From Manihot esculenta (lineage: Eukaryota > Streptophyta > Magnoliopsida > Malpighiales > Euphorbiaceae): 64,000 bases of DNA. The stretch is taken from positions 31,956,158 to 32,020,157 of the forward strand of contig NC_035163.2 of the NCBI RefSeq assembly GCF_001659605.2, read 5' to 3'. A program made the translations under genes and the position numbers. Below are positions 9,578-21,079 of this stretch, piece after piece; within the stretch, counting starts at the first letter, position 1, and the number at the start of each line of letters is the position of its first letter. The notes below the pieces were generated by a model that worked only from the letters and a program-made list of their open reading frames with translations, searched no databases and was not told where the DNA came from.

Positions 9578-12115
9578 TTATTCCACCTGTAGTACCGTGC
9601 TTGTTTTACTGAAAGCGGGCGTAAGGACGTGTTGTATGTACACTTCGTCAGGAAGCTGTTCCAGTTCTTCTTTAGACAACCAGCTAAGCAGGTCTGCTTC
9701 CTCATTTTCTTCTCGTGGTATTCTTTGGAATTTAATGGTAACTCCCTGATCTATGAACTCGGCCTCTATTGCTTTTACTTTTGCCAGATAACTCTGCATG
9801 GTTGGATCCCTGGCCTGATATGCCCCAGTAATCTGATTGACCACCAGTTGTGAGTCGCTATTTACTTCGAGGTCGGTTGCCCCTACCTCCATTGCCACCA
9901 TCATGCCGTTTATTAGGGCTTCATACTCTGCCACATTATTGGAAGCCTGGAATCCTAAGTGCAGGGCGTAGCAAACCTTAAATTCTCCAGGCCCCTTAAG
10001 CATTATTCTTGCACCGCTGCCTCCGGCGCCTGAAGCCCCGTCCACATATAACTTCCAGTTGAACTTTTGGAAGAGTTTTTCCTTCCTCTCCTTCCTCGAT
10101 GCTTCTGAAGATGATTCCCCTTGTTCCTTACTGAACGTGCATTCTGCTATGAAATCGGCAAGGGCTTGAGATTTTATAGCTGTTCGAGGTCGGTACTCTA
10201 GGCAGTAAGGGCTGATCTCGAGGGACCATGCGAGCATCCGACCTGAGGTCTCTGGTCTATGCAGAATCTTCTTCAATGGTTGATCCGTCATCACTATTCC
10301 TTGGTGGCTTTCCAGGTAAACCCTGAACTTCCGGACTGCCAGCAATAGAGCATACGCTATCTTCTCAATATTCAGATATCTGACCTCGGCATCTTTAAGC
10401 ACCTTGCTGACATAGAAAACAGGCTTCTGCTCTCCTTCTTCTACCCTTACCAGTACGGCGCTAACTGCTTGTTCAGAGGCTGCCAGGTATATCAGAAGTT
10501 CTTCACCTTCTATGGGACTACTAAGCACATGAGGCGAGCTGAGATAACTTTTGAGTTCTTTGAAGGCTTCACGGCAATCTTCTGTCCATTCGAAGTTTGG
10601 CACTTTCCTTAACTTTCTGAAGAATGGTAGACACTTTTCTGCCGACCGTGACATGAATCGATTGAGTGCCACTACTCTCCCAGTCAGTTTCTGGACGTCC
10701 CTTACACAGGTTGGTTCTGACATATTTAGTATGGCTTCTACTTTCTCCAGGTTGGGCTCGATGCCTTTCCCACTCACCATGTATCCCAGGAATTTTCCTC
10801 CTCTGATGAAGAAAGCGCACTTTGCTGGATTCAGCTTCATTCTATACTGGTCTAATACCCCAAATACCTCCTTCAAATCTGCCATATGCTGTTGGAAAGT
10901 TAGGCTTTTTACCACCATATCATCCACATGTACTTCGACGTTTCTGCCAATTTGATTCTTGAAGATTTTATTCATCAGTCTTTGGTAAGTTGCCCCAGCG
11001 TTTTTTAGCCCGAAAGGCATGGCTCTGTAACAGTAAGTCCCATCTTCGGTTATGAAAGAGGTCTTTTCTTCATCCGACCTGTACATTGGGATTTGATGAT
11101 AACCAGACATTGCATCCAAAGACGACATGTAATCAAAACCGGCCGTTGAGTCGACCATTTTATTAATATCAGGGAGGGGATAACAATCTTTAGGGCAAGC
11201 CTTATTCAGATCAGTAAAGTCTATGCACATCCTATATTTGCCATTGGCTTTTTTGACTAATACAGGATTGGCTAACCACTGTGGGTACATAACTTCTCTA
11301 ATAAAGCCTGCCTCCTCTAGCTTCTGTACTTCGTCCTTGGTGGCCTGCTGCTTCTCCCTTCTCACTACCCTCTTTTTCTGCTTTACTGGTCTGGCTTCAG
11401 GGAGGACATTCAGTCTATGGGTCATCACCCCGGGGTCAATTCCGGGCATGTCCGAAGGCTTCCAAGCGAAGCTTGATGCATGACCTCGAATCAAGGACAT
11501 TACCTCGGCTTTCTGCTCCATGGTGAGGCCGGCGTTGAGACTGAAGGCTTTGTCTGTTTCCATTTCTGATAAGGAGAAAGTCTCCAGTTCCCCCACCGGC
11601 TCTGTCCTGGCCTCTGTTTTCTCATCTCGGACCTCTAGGACTTTTGAATTCATCCTTTCCTCTGTTATGCTCGGCTCTGCCACCGTAGCCAGGTATACTG
11701 TCCTTGCTTCTTCTTGGCTTCCCCGAGCTACCCCTACCCCTGCTTCTGTTGGGAACTTCATCGCCAGATATCTGATACTGGTGACAGCCTCAAAGTCAAA
11801 CAGCACAGGTCGTCCCAGAATCGCGTTGTAACTCAGAGGGAGTTTAGCCACCAAGAACACCGCATAATGGGTGCGAGCCCTCGGAGCCTCTCCCAAAGTA
11901 AGGGCTAGTTTTACTTTCCCTTCCACCGTCACCGGTGCTCCTCCAATCCCTTTAATCGGGGCTTGATCCCGAACCAGTTGCTCTTCAGGAATTCCCATCT
12001 GCTGGAAGACTCGATAAGGCAACAGGTTTACCTTGCTTCCGTCATCCACCAAGATTTTCTTCACCCGGTAGTTGTGAATAACAGCTTCAATGACAAGGGC
12101 GTCATCGTGAGGCAT
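9578..12115 (-). pseudogene. Protease, RT and dual RNase H of the Tat element (845-codon open segment)
   Basis: Residues 1-110 form the aspartic protease, with VDDGS at the active site. RT covers about 270-440: KANGKYRMCIDFTDLN, MPFGLKNAGATYQRLMN and the catalytic HVDD at 396-399. The first RNase H (about 540-640) lacks the first catalytic Asp (LIYLAASEQ), as is usual for the degenerate first copy in Tat elements. The second, archaeal-type RNase H (about 687-815) keeps YVDGAS (D692), EYEAL, NSDSQ (D754) and ADLLSWL. The segment is bounded by in-frame stops: TAG at 12116-12118 upstream and TAA at 9578-9580 downstream (VLQVE then stop). The frame continues on both sides, so these are nonsense mutations in one gag-pol frame rather than natural ends. 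Confidence 0.9.
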
Positions 12116-13821
12116 CTAAACATCCTGAGCGTCCTCCGAGGAGAAAGTGATGGTTGTTGAAGAGTGTTCAACGATTTGCATGACCTCAGTACTGCTAGTT
12201 TCTCCTTCTCTGCTTCGCTTTTTCCCCCTTCGGCTCATCCGACCTCCCGTGCCTCCTACGATCATGTTGATAGTTCCACTGGACCCGTCATTCGCAGTGT
12301 TAGCTCCTGTTCTTCTTGGCGTTTGGGCTGCCGGATTGGGTTGAGGTCTCTGTCCTTCCGGTTTCTTTACGAAGTTCTTTAGGTGCCCTCTCTTTATCAA
12401 CCTCTCAATCTCTGCAATCAACTAGAAACAGTTGTTGGTGTCATGACCATGAGTTCGGTGGAACTGACAATATTTGTCAGGATTTCGCTGGTCGGCTTCT
12501 GCTTTCAAGGGCTTGGGCCATTGCAAGAATTCTTTGTCCTGGACAGCTACGAGCACTTCGGCTCTAGAGGCATTAAGTGGGGTTGGCTTCTTCGGAACCC
12601 ATGAAGGGAGTGGCCTTTGTTCTGAGGACCGAGGGGGAAACGGTCTTTGGTCCCTTCGCTCCCAAGGTTGTCTGTAAGGCTCAGATCTTTTGCCATGTTT
12701 CTTTTCATGCTTCTCCGGCCTTCTTTCCTCCGGGGCTTTCTCCTTGCCTGCCGCTCCTTTGGCGAATCGGCTTGTCACCAGAGCATCATCCTGTCTTATA
12801 TACTTCTCAGCCCTCTTCATTAGCTCGGCCAGTGAAGTCAGAGGCTTCCTGCTTAATGAACCGAAAAACTCGGCGGAGGTCGTCCCCTTCTGCATGGCCT
12901 CCATCGCCCTTCCTTCATCGAGCTCGGGAATCTGCAGGGCTTCTGTATTGAAACGAGCTACATACTCTCTAAGCGATTCCTCCCGTCTTTGCCTTACTGT
13001 TTCCAGATAACTTGTCTTCCTATCCGCTGGCACCCCGGCGATGAACCGGCTAATGAAACGAGTGGCTAGGTCTCCAAAACTCCCAATGCTTCCCGTCTCC
13101 AGGCTGTTGAACCACGCTCGTGCTGGCCCTGAAAGTGTCGTTGGGAATACCTTGCACATCAAGGCATCCGATAAAGTTTGCAATTCCATGAAGGTCTTGT
13201 AATTCATGACGTGCTCCCTTGGGTTACCAGCTCCGTCGTAGGCTGCCATTGATGGCATCATAAACTTCTTAGGGACAGTTTCCTGCTGCACCCACTTCGA
13301 GAAAGGCGAAGAAGTGGCAGGAAGGTTTGGCTTTGATCTTTCTTTCCCAGGTCGACCAAAAGCTGCTCTCTCAACTTCTGCAGTTTTTGGTCCACATCTT
13401 CATCTTCCGGCCTGGGCTTTTTCTCCAGGCGATACTCCTCTTCCTCTGCTTCACTCCTGGTCCACCTGGTTGTTCCGGCGGAATAGTTGTCAGCCTCCTC
13501 ATTTTCTATCATCTCCCTCGCCCTTCTTCCGTGGGCTCGGGCCTCCGGCTCTTCCTCTTCGCCTGCTCTTCTCTCCCTTTCCCCAGTAACGCGGTTGCTG
13601 GTTTGAAGGCGATCAGGGGTAGGTCGGGGCTCATTGGTTTGGGGTTCTTCCACCACTGGGAGTGTATTTATAGGGGTGCTGAGGCCCCTTTGTTGCATTA
13701 TCTGCTCCAACCAGTGGGCGGTATTCTGTAGTTGAAGGGCCATAGTTTGAAGGTTCTGGTTGGATAAGGTAGCGGTGGGAGCATTCCCTGCCAAACTTGG
13801 CGAAGGATTGAGAGGAATGGG
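12116..13821 (-). pseudogene. Gag of the Tat element, 3' part (frameshifted and with one stop)
   Basis: The capsid region reads FMMPSMAAYDGAGNPREH and PTTLSGPARAWFNSL, typical of plant gypsy gag. The basic C-terminal region ends in the Cys/His motif YCQFHRTHGHDTNNCF. A TAG at 12422-12424 follows directly, where related elements usually have Gln. The frame upstream of about 13340 differs from the capsid frame, so a one-base change near the A/G-rich run around 13335-13350 (plus coordinates) breaks gag. The N-terminal segment (Q/N-rich, then acidic and Arg-rich) ends at 13821, where the chromovirus is inserted. The rest of the N-terminus lies at 23085-23197. Confidence 0.85.
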
Positions 13822-14246
13822 TGTAACAGCCGGAAACCGAACTGCTACCCGCACTAGGATCCGGATCGACTTAAGGTCGCCGGGACCCGTAGTAAGCCTG
13901 CTATACTGTCTGTGTACCTATGAAATCCCATACATGATTATGTGTCTACAACAAGGGATTACTCTAACTGATCAAGCACAAGTCTATACATCTTATTACA
14001 CAACTACAATCTCTTTACATGTACATGTCCACACTAGCTATTATATAACTCTTCTTTCTTCCATACCCTGCTGCACTCCCTCTGGACTCTGAACCTGCAA
14101 ACCTGGGGGATAGGGGAGAGGGATGAGCTACACAAGCCCAATGAGCAGAACTATAAACCATAATTTGAAAACATGATCTCGTAGAATGCATTACAGCACA
14201 TCATCTCAGGGATAGACATGACCACAAAAAATCCCAATGAAAGGAT

Positions 14247-14400
14247 GCCTGGCCTAGCCAGGTCTTATAACCTCAGTCTGCCTGGCCCGGCCAGGTCTTA
14301 CAACTCTGCCTGCCTGGCCCAGCCAGGTCTTACTATCTCTGCTGCCTGATCTAGTCAGGTCTTACCTACAGATGGCTGCCTGGCCCGGCCAGGTCTTATA
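14247..14400. repeat. Five-unit tandem repeat inside the chromovirus LTR
   Basis: Units start near 14248, 14281, 14313, 14346 and 14385. Each contains a near-perfect palindrome such as CCTGGCCCGGCCAGG followed by TCTTA. The same array is in the other LTR at about 21505-21660. At the equivalent place the second chromovirus family has a different tandem repeat, so this LTR segment tends to form arrays. Confidence 0.85.
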
Positions 14401-14769
14401 ACAGAGCTTGGGCTATTGAAGTCACCTTGGTCTATCCACAGCCTCATATACATCGTATTATGCAATGCGTCATCTTCGTGAAACTAATGCAATCATCCTA
14501 TTATAATCTTATGATGCATGACATATGCTCAAAGCCGTTTAGTTCTGAAAAGAGAAGTTCCACTCACCTCTGGCTGACTCTATACTAACTCTGCAGGTTC
14601 TGAAGCAGTGCTCACTGCTGCTCTCTGGGGTTCCTCTAGTCCGTACCTACACAGGTGGACTCAAATGAGGGACCAAACTAACTCAAGAACATCTCTAAGA
14701 AACTCCCCACAAACCCTCTACAAGATCCCCAAACAATCACATAAAACATGCAAAAGAAAGCTGGACAGG

Positions 14770-15650
14770 ACACTTTCAGCGGCAGGTTCGGCTGCCGAAA
14801 CCCCTCTCCAGTGATGAAACTCATGCATGTTAGGCGGCACCTTCGGCGGCCGAAGGTCTCGTCCAGAGACGAAACTCACACACTTTTGGCGGCCGAACTC
14901 CCTCTTTCGGCGGCCGAAAGTCCCTTTCTAAACCGAAAGCCTAGCTTTCGGGGGCAAGCTTTGGCAGCCGAAACTGCCTCCACAAGGGGTTCGGCGGCCG
15001 AACCTTCCTTTGGCGGCCGAACCTGGTTTTGCCCGCTGGGCAGAACCCTGCTCTGTTTCATGCAAACCTTTCCCCCAAACTTACCCAACATGCATATCAA
15101 CTACTCCCAACTAGCACATACCATAAAACATGCATAAAAGGGCCTAAAACTCACTTATAACCCCAAGAAACATATCAAACAACACTTAAACATGCTTAAT
15201 CACAAAATCATGCAAAACCTCAACCAAAACCCTATTCATGCATACTATCCATACAACTCCCATAAAACCTTCAAAAATCAGTAAAAGAGGTTCTGGATCT
15301 TGACTTACCTCTTCCAAACAAGAGATCAAGTGATCCTAACGTGGACATATGGAGAAATCTCCTCACAACTCTCCAAACTTCAAAACTTAGTTCTTTTGCT
15401 CAAAACTCTCAAAACCTTCAAAAACACATGAAAACTCTTCAAAATCTTACAAGATTTGAGCAAGATTATGAAAGTCAACTAGGGAGGGTGTTGGACTCAC
15501 CTCTGGCTGAAGATGGAAGCAAAATATCATCCTTCCACCGACTTGGCACCCTTTTATAGGTGGCTGGTCAGACCACCTTCGGCGGCCAAACGTGAATCCG
15601 AAACCATGCAAGGTTCGGCGGCCGAAAGTCACCTTCGGCGGCCGAACTTG
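14770..15650. promoter_or_regulatory. Clusters of GCC-box-like palindromes around the chromovirus LTR promoter
   Basis: The 13-base palindrome TTCGGCGGCCGAA and near copies occur about seven times at 14770-15020 (transcribed side) and three times at 15577-15650, just upstream of the minus-strand TATA box (15551-15558). Read either way they contain GCCGCC, the core of the GCC box bound by ERF/AP2 factors. The same two-cluster layout is found in the other LTRs (22030-22280 and 22836-22905; 55955-56140 and 56690-56835; 63408-63595). The binding role is inference. Confidence 0.5.
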
Positions 15651-15825
15651 CCATTTTCTCCCTTGGCTCTTTTCGTTCAAAAACTCATTTTCCTTTATAC
15701 TTAAAACCTTAAAACAAGTCAAAATACATAAGAAAACATATGTACTACCCTTCTCGAGGGTTCTGACACCCGAGATTCCACCAAACTACAGGAATTTCGA
15801 GGCCGGACTCGAGCCGGGTATTACA

Positions 15826-15841
15826 TTCTCCCCCCCCTTAA
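15826..15841 (-). other. Polypurine tract of the nested chromovirus
   Basis: On the minus strand a run of eight G flanked by A (CTTAAGGGGGGGGAGAA) directly precedes the 3' LTR start TGTAATACCC. Confidence 0.85.
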
Positions 15842-15910
15842 GACCATTCGTCCCCGAATGTTCCTCAACAACTAAACACATAAACACATAGAAAGGGGGA
15901 AAAACTAACC

Positions 15911-18900
15911 TTAAAACAGATATGGATATTGCTGGAGCATCGACTCCCGTGTCTCCCAGGTGCACTCTTCTAGGTTGTGGTGGTTCCACAGGACTTTCAC
16001 CATTGGTATCTCCTTGTTTCTCAGCTTTCGAATCTGGGTGTCAATGATCCGCACTGGCTGTTCCACATAAGTGAGATCCCCAAGGATCTCTACATCAGGT
16101 TCACTGAGAACCTTACTCGGATCCGACACAAACTTTCTCAACATAGAAACATGAAATACCGGGTGAATTCGTTCCATCGATGCAGGTAAATCCAGCTTAT
16201 ACGACACAGGCCCGATCTTCTGCAAGATCTCAAAGGGACCTATGTACCGTGGATCTAATTTACCCTTCTTTCCAAAGTGAACCACTCCCTTCATTGGAGA
16301 CACCTTCAGCAATACCATATCCCCCTCCTGGAACTCTATCTGCTTCCTATGGATGTCTGCATAGCTTTTCTGTCTGCTTACAGCTGTTCTGATCCTCTCT
16401 CTGATGATAGGCACTAACTGACTGGTAATCTCAACTAACTCTGGCCCTGCAAGAGCCTTCTCTCCTACCTCTTCCCAGCAAACAGGTGTTCTGCACTTCC
16501 TCCCATACAGAGCTTCATAAGGAGCCATCCCTATGCTAGCATGATGGTTGTTGTTGTAGGCAAACTCCACCAGAGGTAGATGCTGCCTCCAAGAACCGTC
16601 AAAGTCTAACACACACATTCTCAGCATATCTTCTATGGTCTGGATGGTCCTCTCTGACTGATCGTCTGTCTGTGGATGGAAAGCAGTGCTGAAATCCAAT
16701 CTTGTACCCATAGCAGCTTGCAGACTCCGCCAAAACCTGGAGGTGAACTGCGGTCCTCTATCTGATACTATCGACACTGGAACTCCATGCAGCTTGACTA
16801 TCTCGTCTACATACACCTGCGCTAACGTGTCCACAGAATAGTTGCTCCTGACTGGAATGAAGTGAGCAGATTTAGTCAGTCTATCCACAATCACCCATAT
16901 GGAGTCTAGCCTGTTGGACGTCACCGGTAACCCCACTACAAAATCCATAGCTATGTGCTCCCATTTCCACTCTGGAATCGGCAGTGGGTTAAGCATTCCA
17001 GCCGGCTGCTGGTGGTCTAGCTTCACCCTTTGACATGTCTCGCAGGCTGACACAAACTGTGCCACTTCCCTCTTCATCGCTGGCCACCAATACACCCTTC
17101 TCAGGTCTTGATACATCTTGGTGGCTCCAGGGTGAACGCTATACCTCGCACTATGAGCTTCCCTCATAATGTCTTCCTTCAAACTGTTATCATCTGGTAC
17201 ACATAATCTCTTACCGTGACGAAGAATCCCCTCACTGTCAAATCTGAACTCTGCACTGTTGCCAGACTGAATAGTCCTGGCAATCTTCACTAACTCAGGG
17301 TCTTCGTGCTGTTTCAGAGCCACTTGCTCTAGAAACACTGGTGTCACTCTTAGCTGTGCAATCAAGGCACCTGTACCAGATAACTGCAACTGTAGCCCTT
17401 CATCCATGAGTCTGTAAAAGTCCTTCACCACCGGTCTGCTCTCTACTGAAACGTGGGATAAACTGCCAAGTGACTTCCGGCTTAAGGCATCAGCTACCAC
17501 ATTAGCCTTACCCGGATGATACTGGATCTTGCAATCGTAATCACTGAGCAATTCTACCCACCGTCTCTGCCTCAAGTTTAACTCTCTCTGACTCAAGATG
17601 TGCTGCAGGCTCTTATGATCTGTGTAGATCTCACACTTTACCCCATAGAGGTAATGCCTCCACATCTTCAGTGCAAAGATAACAGCTGCCATCTCAAGAT
17701 CGTGTGTCGGGTAGTTCAGCTCGTGCCTCTTCAGCTGTCTAGAAGCATAAGCTATCACTCTGTCATTCTGCATTAACACACAACCTAATCCCACTCGGGA
17801 TGCATCACAGAACACTGTGAAATCGTCATCAATGATCGGCAGAGCTAACACCGGTGCTGAAGTCAACCGTCTCTTCAACTCTTCAAAACTCTCATCACAA
17901 TCCTCTGACCATACGAACTTCTGATTCTTCCTGGTCAGTCTGGTCATAGGAGCAGCTATCTTCGAAAAGTCCTGCACGAACCTCCGATAGTAGCCTGCCA
18001 AACCCAGAAAACTCTTAATCTCTGTCACTGTAGTGGGTATAGGCCAGTTGGCTACTGCCTCTACCTTCTTGGGATCTACTGCTATTCCTTCCTCTGATAC
18101 TACATGTCCCAAAAAGGCAATGCTCCTTAGCCAGAACTCGCACTTGGAGAACTTGGCATACAAGCCATGCTCTCTCAAGGTTTGCAAAACTATCCTCAAA
18201 TGCTGGGCATGCTCCTCTGCATTCCTGGAGTACACCAAGATATCATCTATAAAGACGATCACAAAACGATCCAAGTACTCTCTGAAAACCCTGTTCATGA
18301 GATCCATGAATGCTGCAGGGGCATTAGTCAACTCGAACGGCATCACTAGGAACTCATAATGCCCATATCTGGTCCTGAAAGCAGTCTTGGATACATCTCC
18401 TTCCCTGATCTTCAACTGGTGGTATCCGGATCTCAGATCTATCTTAGAAAAACAACCTGCTCCTGCCAGCTGGTCGAATAGATCATCGATCCTGGGTAAA
18501 GGATACTTGTTCTTGGTAGTGACTTTGTTCAACTGTCTGTAGTCGACACAAAGTCGCAGAGATCCATCCTTCTTCCTGACAAACAGTACTGGAGTACCCC
18601 AGGGTGAGGTACTCGGGCGGATGAAACCCTTGTCTACCAAATCCTGTAACTGCTCTTTCAACTCTCTCAGCTCTGCTGGTGCCATCCTGTAGGGAGGAAT
18701 AGAGATCGGTCTGGTACCAGGCATCAATTCGATCTCGAACGCTATTTCCCTATCAGGTGGTAGTCCTGGAAGCTCTTCAGGAAACACATATGGGAACTCT
18801 CTAACCACTGGAACTGAGGACGGTTCCCTAACCCGACTGTCTAGCTCTCTCACATGAGCTAGGAACCCCTGACAACCCCTCCTCAACAACCTATGAGCCT

Positions 18901-20863
18901 GAAGGGCTGATATCAAACCCCTAGGTGTCCCCCTCCTGTCTCCTCTGAAGACACACTCTGACCCATCCTGGTCTCTGAAAAGGACTACCTTGTCCCTGCA
19001 GTTCAAGGTAGCATTATACGTAGATAACCAGTCCATCCCTAGAATGACATCAAAATCTGTCAACTCTAGAACCACAAGGTCAGCTGGAAGGTATCTACTC
19101 TCTATGCACACCGGACTGAACCGACAGACTGACTCTGCCAAAGATGGATCACATTTGGGTCCACTGACCCAAAGAGGACACTTTAACTCGAACACCATCA
19201 GACCCAACCTCTCTGCGGCTCTAGAAGAAATGAAAGAGTGAGAAGCACCGGGGTCCATCAAAGCATACACCTCTGAACACCCAATGATGAGATTACCTGA
19301 CACCACTGTGTTCGAAGTGTCTGCCTCCTGTTGCGTCATGGTGAAAATCCGTGCTGGAGCTGACGGACCTGCACCTCGGGAACCCATCCCTGATGATGAG
19401 GCTGCCCCTCTTCCTCTACCTCTGCCACTACTTGGTGGTCGGGCTGAAGCTGCTAACTGTACGACACTACCTGAGGTCATCTGCTGGGATGGTGTAACCA
19501 AAGTCGCCTGAGGACATTCTCGTGCATAATGTCCCTCCTGCCCACATCTATAGCAGGCTGTAGATCCCAACAAACAAGCTCCTCTGTGCGGTCTCCCACA
19601 CCTATTGCAAACTGGAATATCTATGCCAGAGCTGGAGCCGCTATTCATTCCCAGACTCGTCTTAATCCTATTCCAGAACTTGCCTCTCTTTCCTCTGAGT
19701 TTATCCCATCTCTTCTTGCTCACACTTGCCGTACTCTGTGAGGAGGAACCTGGTTTAGCACCAGAAAACTGTACCTTTGGTTGCTTGACTACTCCCTGAC
19801 TTATGGCACTGGCCTCCATCTTTCTAGCAGCATCCACAATGGAGTGGAAACTCTCCTTCTCCGCGTGGAGAATCAAGGAGAAATACCTGGGATGAAGCCT
19901 CGTGGCATATCTCTTTGCCTTCTTTTGATCCGTATCATACGCCTGACCCACGTATGGTAACACTTTCAGGAACTTATCTGTATACTCATCAACGCTCATC
20001 TCCTCCGTCTGTCTCAACTGTTCGAACTCCACAACCTTTAGCTCCCTGGAACTGTCAGGGAAAGCCCACCCAGCAAATTCGTTGGCGAAATCTTCCCATG
20101 TCATACTGTCTATTCTGGGGTTCACATAGTTCTTAAACCATTCTCTGGCTTTCTTGCATTTTAATGTGAACCCTGCCATCTCAATGGCCCTGCTATCATC
20201 TGCTCCCAACTCACTTGTTATCATTCTGACTGCACTGAGATACTCAAAGGGATCATCTCCCGTGTTGAATTTAGGAGCATCCAACTTTAAGTACTCCGTC
20301 ATCTCCACCTTATTTCCCCCTGAAGAACTGGGTTGTGCTTCAACAATAGGGGCTGCTGGTTCAGGTGGTGGTGGTGGAGGTACTGTTTCTCTGGATTCCA
20401 GCGATGCTAAACTTGGATGAAAAGGTGGAGGTGGATACATGTGATATGGTGGATAGAAGGAAGGATAGGGCATATATGGCATGTAGGGTGGATATGGGGC
20501 AAAGCTGGAGTAATCCGACGTGCCTCCCATCGGATACCCTGGGCCCTGTGGAAAGGGTGGATAGCCAAACCCCGAGGCCTGTGCGCCTCCCTGGGACTCC
20601 CCCATACCTTCTTCTGACCTTCCTATACCCATACGTACATCTCTACTCTGATCCTCCTCCATAGCAACTCTCTCTTCTTTTGATCTTCCCCCTCTGCCTA
20701 TTCCACTTCTGCTCTCGTCAGAAGACCTTCTAGGGTCTCTTGACGTTCCCTCCCTACTTGACCTGTGAGTCCTTGCCCTTGGCAATGCAGGAGGACGAGC
20801 AGTTGTACCCTCACTTTCAGGTGGGACTCCAGTCAATCTCGTGGATCGACGAGTTCCTCGCAT
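15911..20863 (-). CDS. Gag-pol polyprotein of the nested chromovirus
   Basis: The uninterrupted frame opens at 20944, but the likely start is the Met at 20863 ([12 protein letters not shown]), which is conserved in the second chromovirus. Numbered from 20944 (1677 residues): gag about 235-345; zinc knuckles C446-C457 and C464-X2-C-X4-H-X4-C477; protease active site D564 (DPGAS); RT with FIDD at 898-901; RNase H D1047, E1084, D1109; integrase HHCC at H1264, H1271, C1301, C1304 and D1334, D1395, E1431 (D-35-E); chromodomain about 1626-1677. Two conserved Gly residues are changed: E871 in MPFELTNAP of RT, and D1428 in HPQTDDQS of integrase. The second element keeps Gly at both sites, so this copy may be catalytically impaired although open. 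Confidence 0.95.
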   Translation of the reverse strand: MRGTRRSTRLTGVPPESEGTTARPPALPRARTHRSSREGTSRDPRRSSDESRSGIGRGGRSKEERVAMEEDQSRDVRMGIGRSEEGMGESQGGAQASGFGYPPFPQGPGYPMGGTSDYSSFAPYPPYMPYMPYPSFYPPYHMYPPPPFHPSLASLESRETVPPPPPPEPAAPIVEAQPSSSGGNKVEMTEYLKLDAPKFNTGDDPFEYLSAVRMITSELGADDSRAIEMAGFTLKCKKAREWFKNYVNPRIDSMTWEDFANEFAGWAFPDSSRELKVVEFEQLRQTEEMSVDEYTDKFLKVLPYVGQAYDTDQKKAKRYATRLHPRYFSLILHAEKESFHSIVDAARKMEASAISQGVVKQPKVQFSGAKPGSSSQSTASVSKKRWDKLRGKRGKFWNRIKTSLGMNSGSSSGIDIPVCNRCGRPHRGACLLGSTACYRCGQEGHYARECPQATLVTPSQQMTSGSVVQLAASARPPSSGRGRGRGAASSSGMGSRGAGPSAPARIFTMTQQEADTSNTVVSGNLIIGCSEVYALMDPGASHSFISSRAAERLGLMVFELKCPLWVSGPKCDPSLAESVCRFSPVCIESRYLPADLVVLELTDFDVILGMDWLSTYNATLNCRDKVVLFRDQDGSECVFRGDRRGTPRGLISALQAHRLLRRGCQGFLAHVRELDSRVREPSSVPVVREFPYVFPEELPGLPPDREIAFEIELMPGTRPISIPPYRMAPAELRELKEQLQDLVDKGFIRPSTSPWGTPVLFVRKKDGSLRLCVDYRQLNKVTTKNKYPLPRIDDLFDQLAGAGCFSKIDLRSGYHQLKIREGDVSKTAFRTRYGHYEFLVMPFELTNAPAAFMDLMNRVFREYLDRFVIVFIDDILVYSRNAEEHAQHLRIVLQTLREHGLYAKFSKCEFWLRSIAFLGHVVSEEGIAVDPKKVEAVANWPIPTTVTEIKSFLGLAGYYRRFVQDFSKIAAPMTRLTRKNQKFVWSEDCDESFEELKRRLTSAPVLALPIIDDDFTVFCDASRVGLGCVLMQNDRVIAYASRQLKRHELNYPTHDLEMAAVIFALKMWRHYLYGVKCEIYTDHKSLQHILSQRELNLRQRRWVELLSDYDCKIQYHPGKANVVADALSRKSLGSLSHVSVESRPVVKDFYRLMDEGLQLQLSGTGALIAQLRVTPVFLEQVALKQHEDPELVKIARTIQSGNSAEFRFDSEGILRHGKRLCVPDDNSLKEDIMREAHSARYSVHPGATKMYQDLRRVYWWPAMKREVAQFVSACETCQRVKLDHQQPAGMLNPLPIPEWKWEHIAMDFVVGLPVTSNRLDSIWVIVDRLTKSAHFIPVRSNYSVDTLAQVYVDEIVKLHGVPVSIVSDRGPQFTSRFWRSLQAAMGTRLDFSTAFHPQTDDQSERTIQTIEDMLRMCVLDFDGSWRQHLPLVEFAYNNNHHASIGMAPYEALYGRKCRTPVCWEEVGEKALAGPELVEITSQLVPIIRERIRTAVSRQKSYADIHRKQIEFQEGDMVLLKVSPMKGVVHFGKKGKLDPRYIGPFEILQKIGPVSYKLDLPASMERIHPVFHVSMLRKFVSDPSKVLSEPDVEILGDLTYVEQPVRIIDTQIRKLRNKEIPMVKVLWNHHNLEECTWETRESMLQQYPYLF

Positions 20864-21062
20864 CTTAACTCTCTGGAAAACAACACATAACAGAGCACAT
20901 AAGCAACACATATAAAAGAATGCACATGCATCATGGCATTGCACATCATCAGATAGACAGGCCTAACATCCTATCCTAGTGGACATGTTTTCCTATTGTG
21001 CTTGACCCACTAAACCTCTATGAGCCCAACTCTATCTATATAGGTCCGACCATGTGAACCTA

Positions 21063-21076
21063 GGGCTCTGATACCA
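21063..21076 (-). other. Primer-binding site of the nested chromovirus
   Basis: On the minus strand TGGTATCAGAGCCC, three bases after the 5' LTR. This is the standard match to the 3' end of plant initiator tRNA-Met. Confidence 0.95.
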
Positions 21077-21079
21077 ATC

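Larger units (their letters stand above)
13822..15825 (-). repeat. 3' LTR of the nested chromovirus
   Basis: Matches 21080-23084. Notable parts: a five-unit tandem array at about 14247-14400 (CCTGGCC..GGCCAGGTCTTA); a cluster of the palindrome TTCGGCGGCCGAA and variants at 14770-15020; and a minus-strand TATA box at 15551-15558 with a second palindrome cluster just upstream of it (15577-15650). The left LTR has an extra palindrome near 15005-15025 that the right LTR lacks. Confidence 0.95.

Noticed and set aside
14608..15722. Several 60-130-codon ORFs inside the chromovirus LTRs
   Set aside because: They lie in LTR sequence, read through the GGCGGCCGAA palindromes and occur in the same form in every LTR.
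16180..20664. Many plus-strand ORFs opposite the chromovirus polyprotein
   Set aside because: Shadows of the minus-strand coding sequence. The same applies to 57326-60980.
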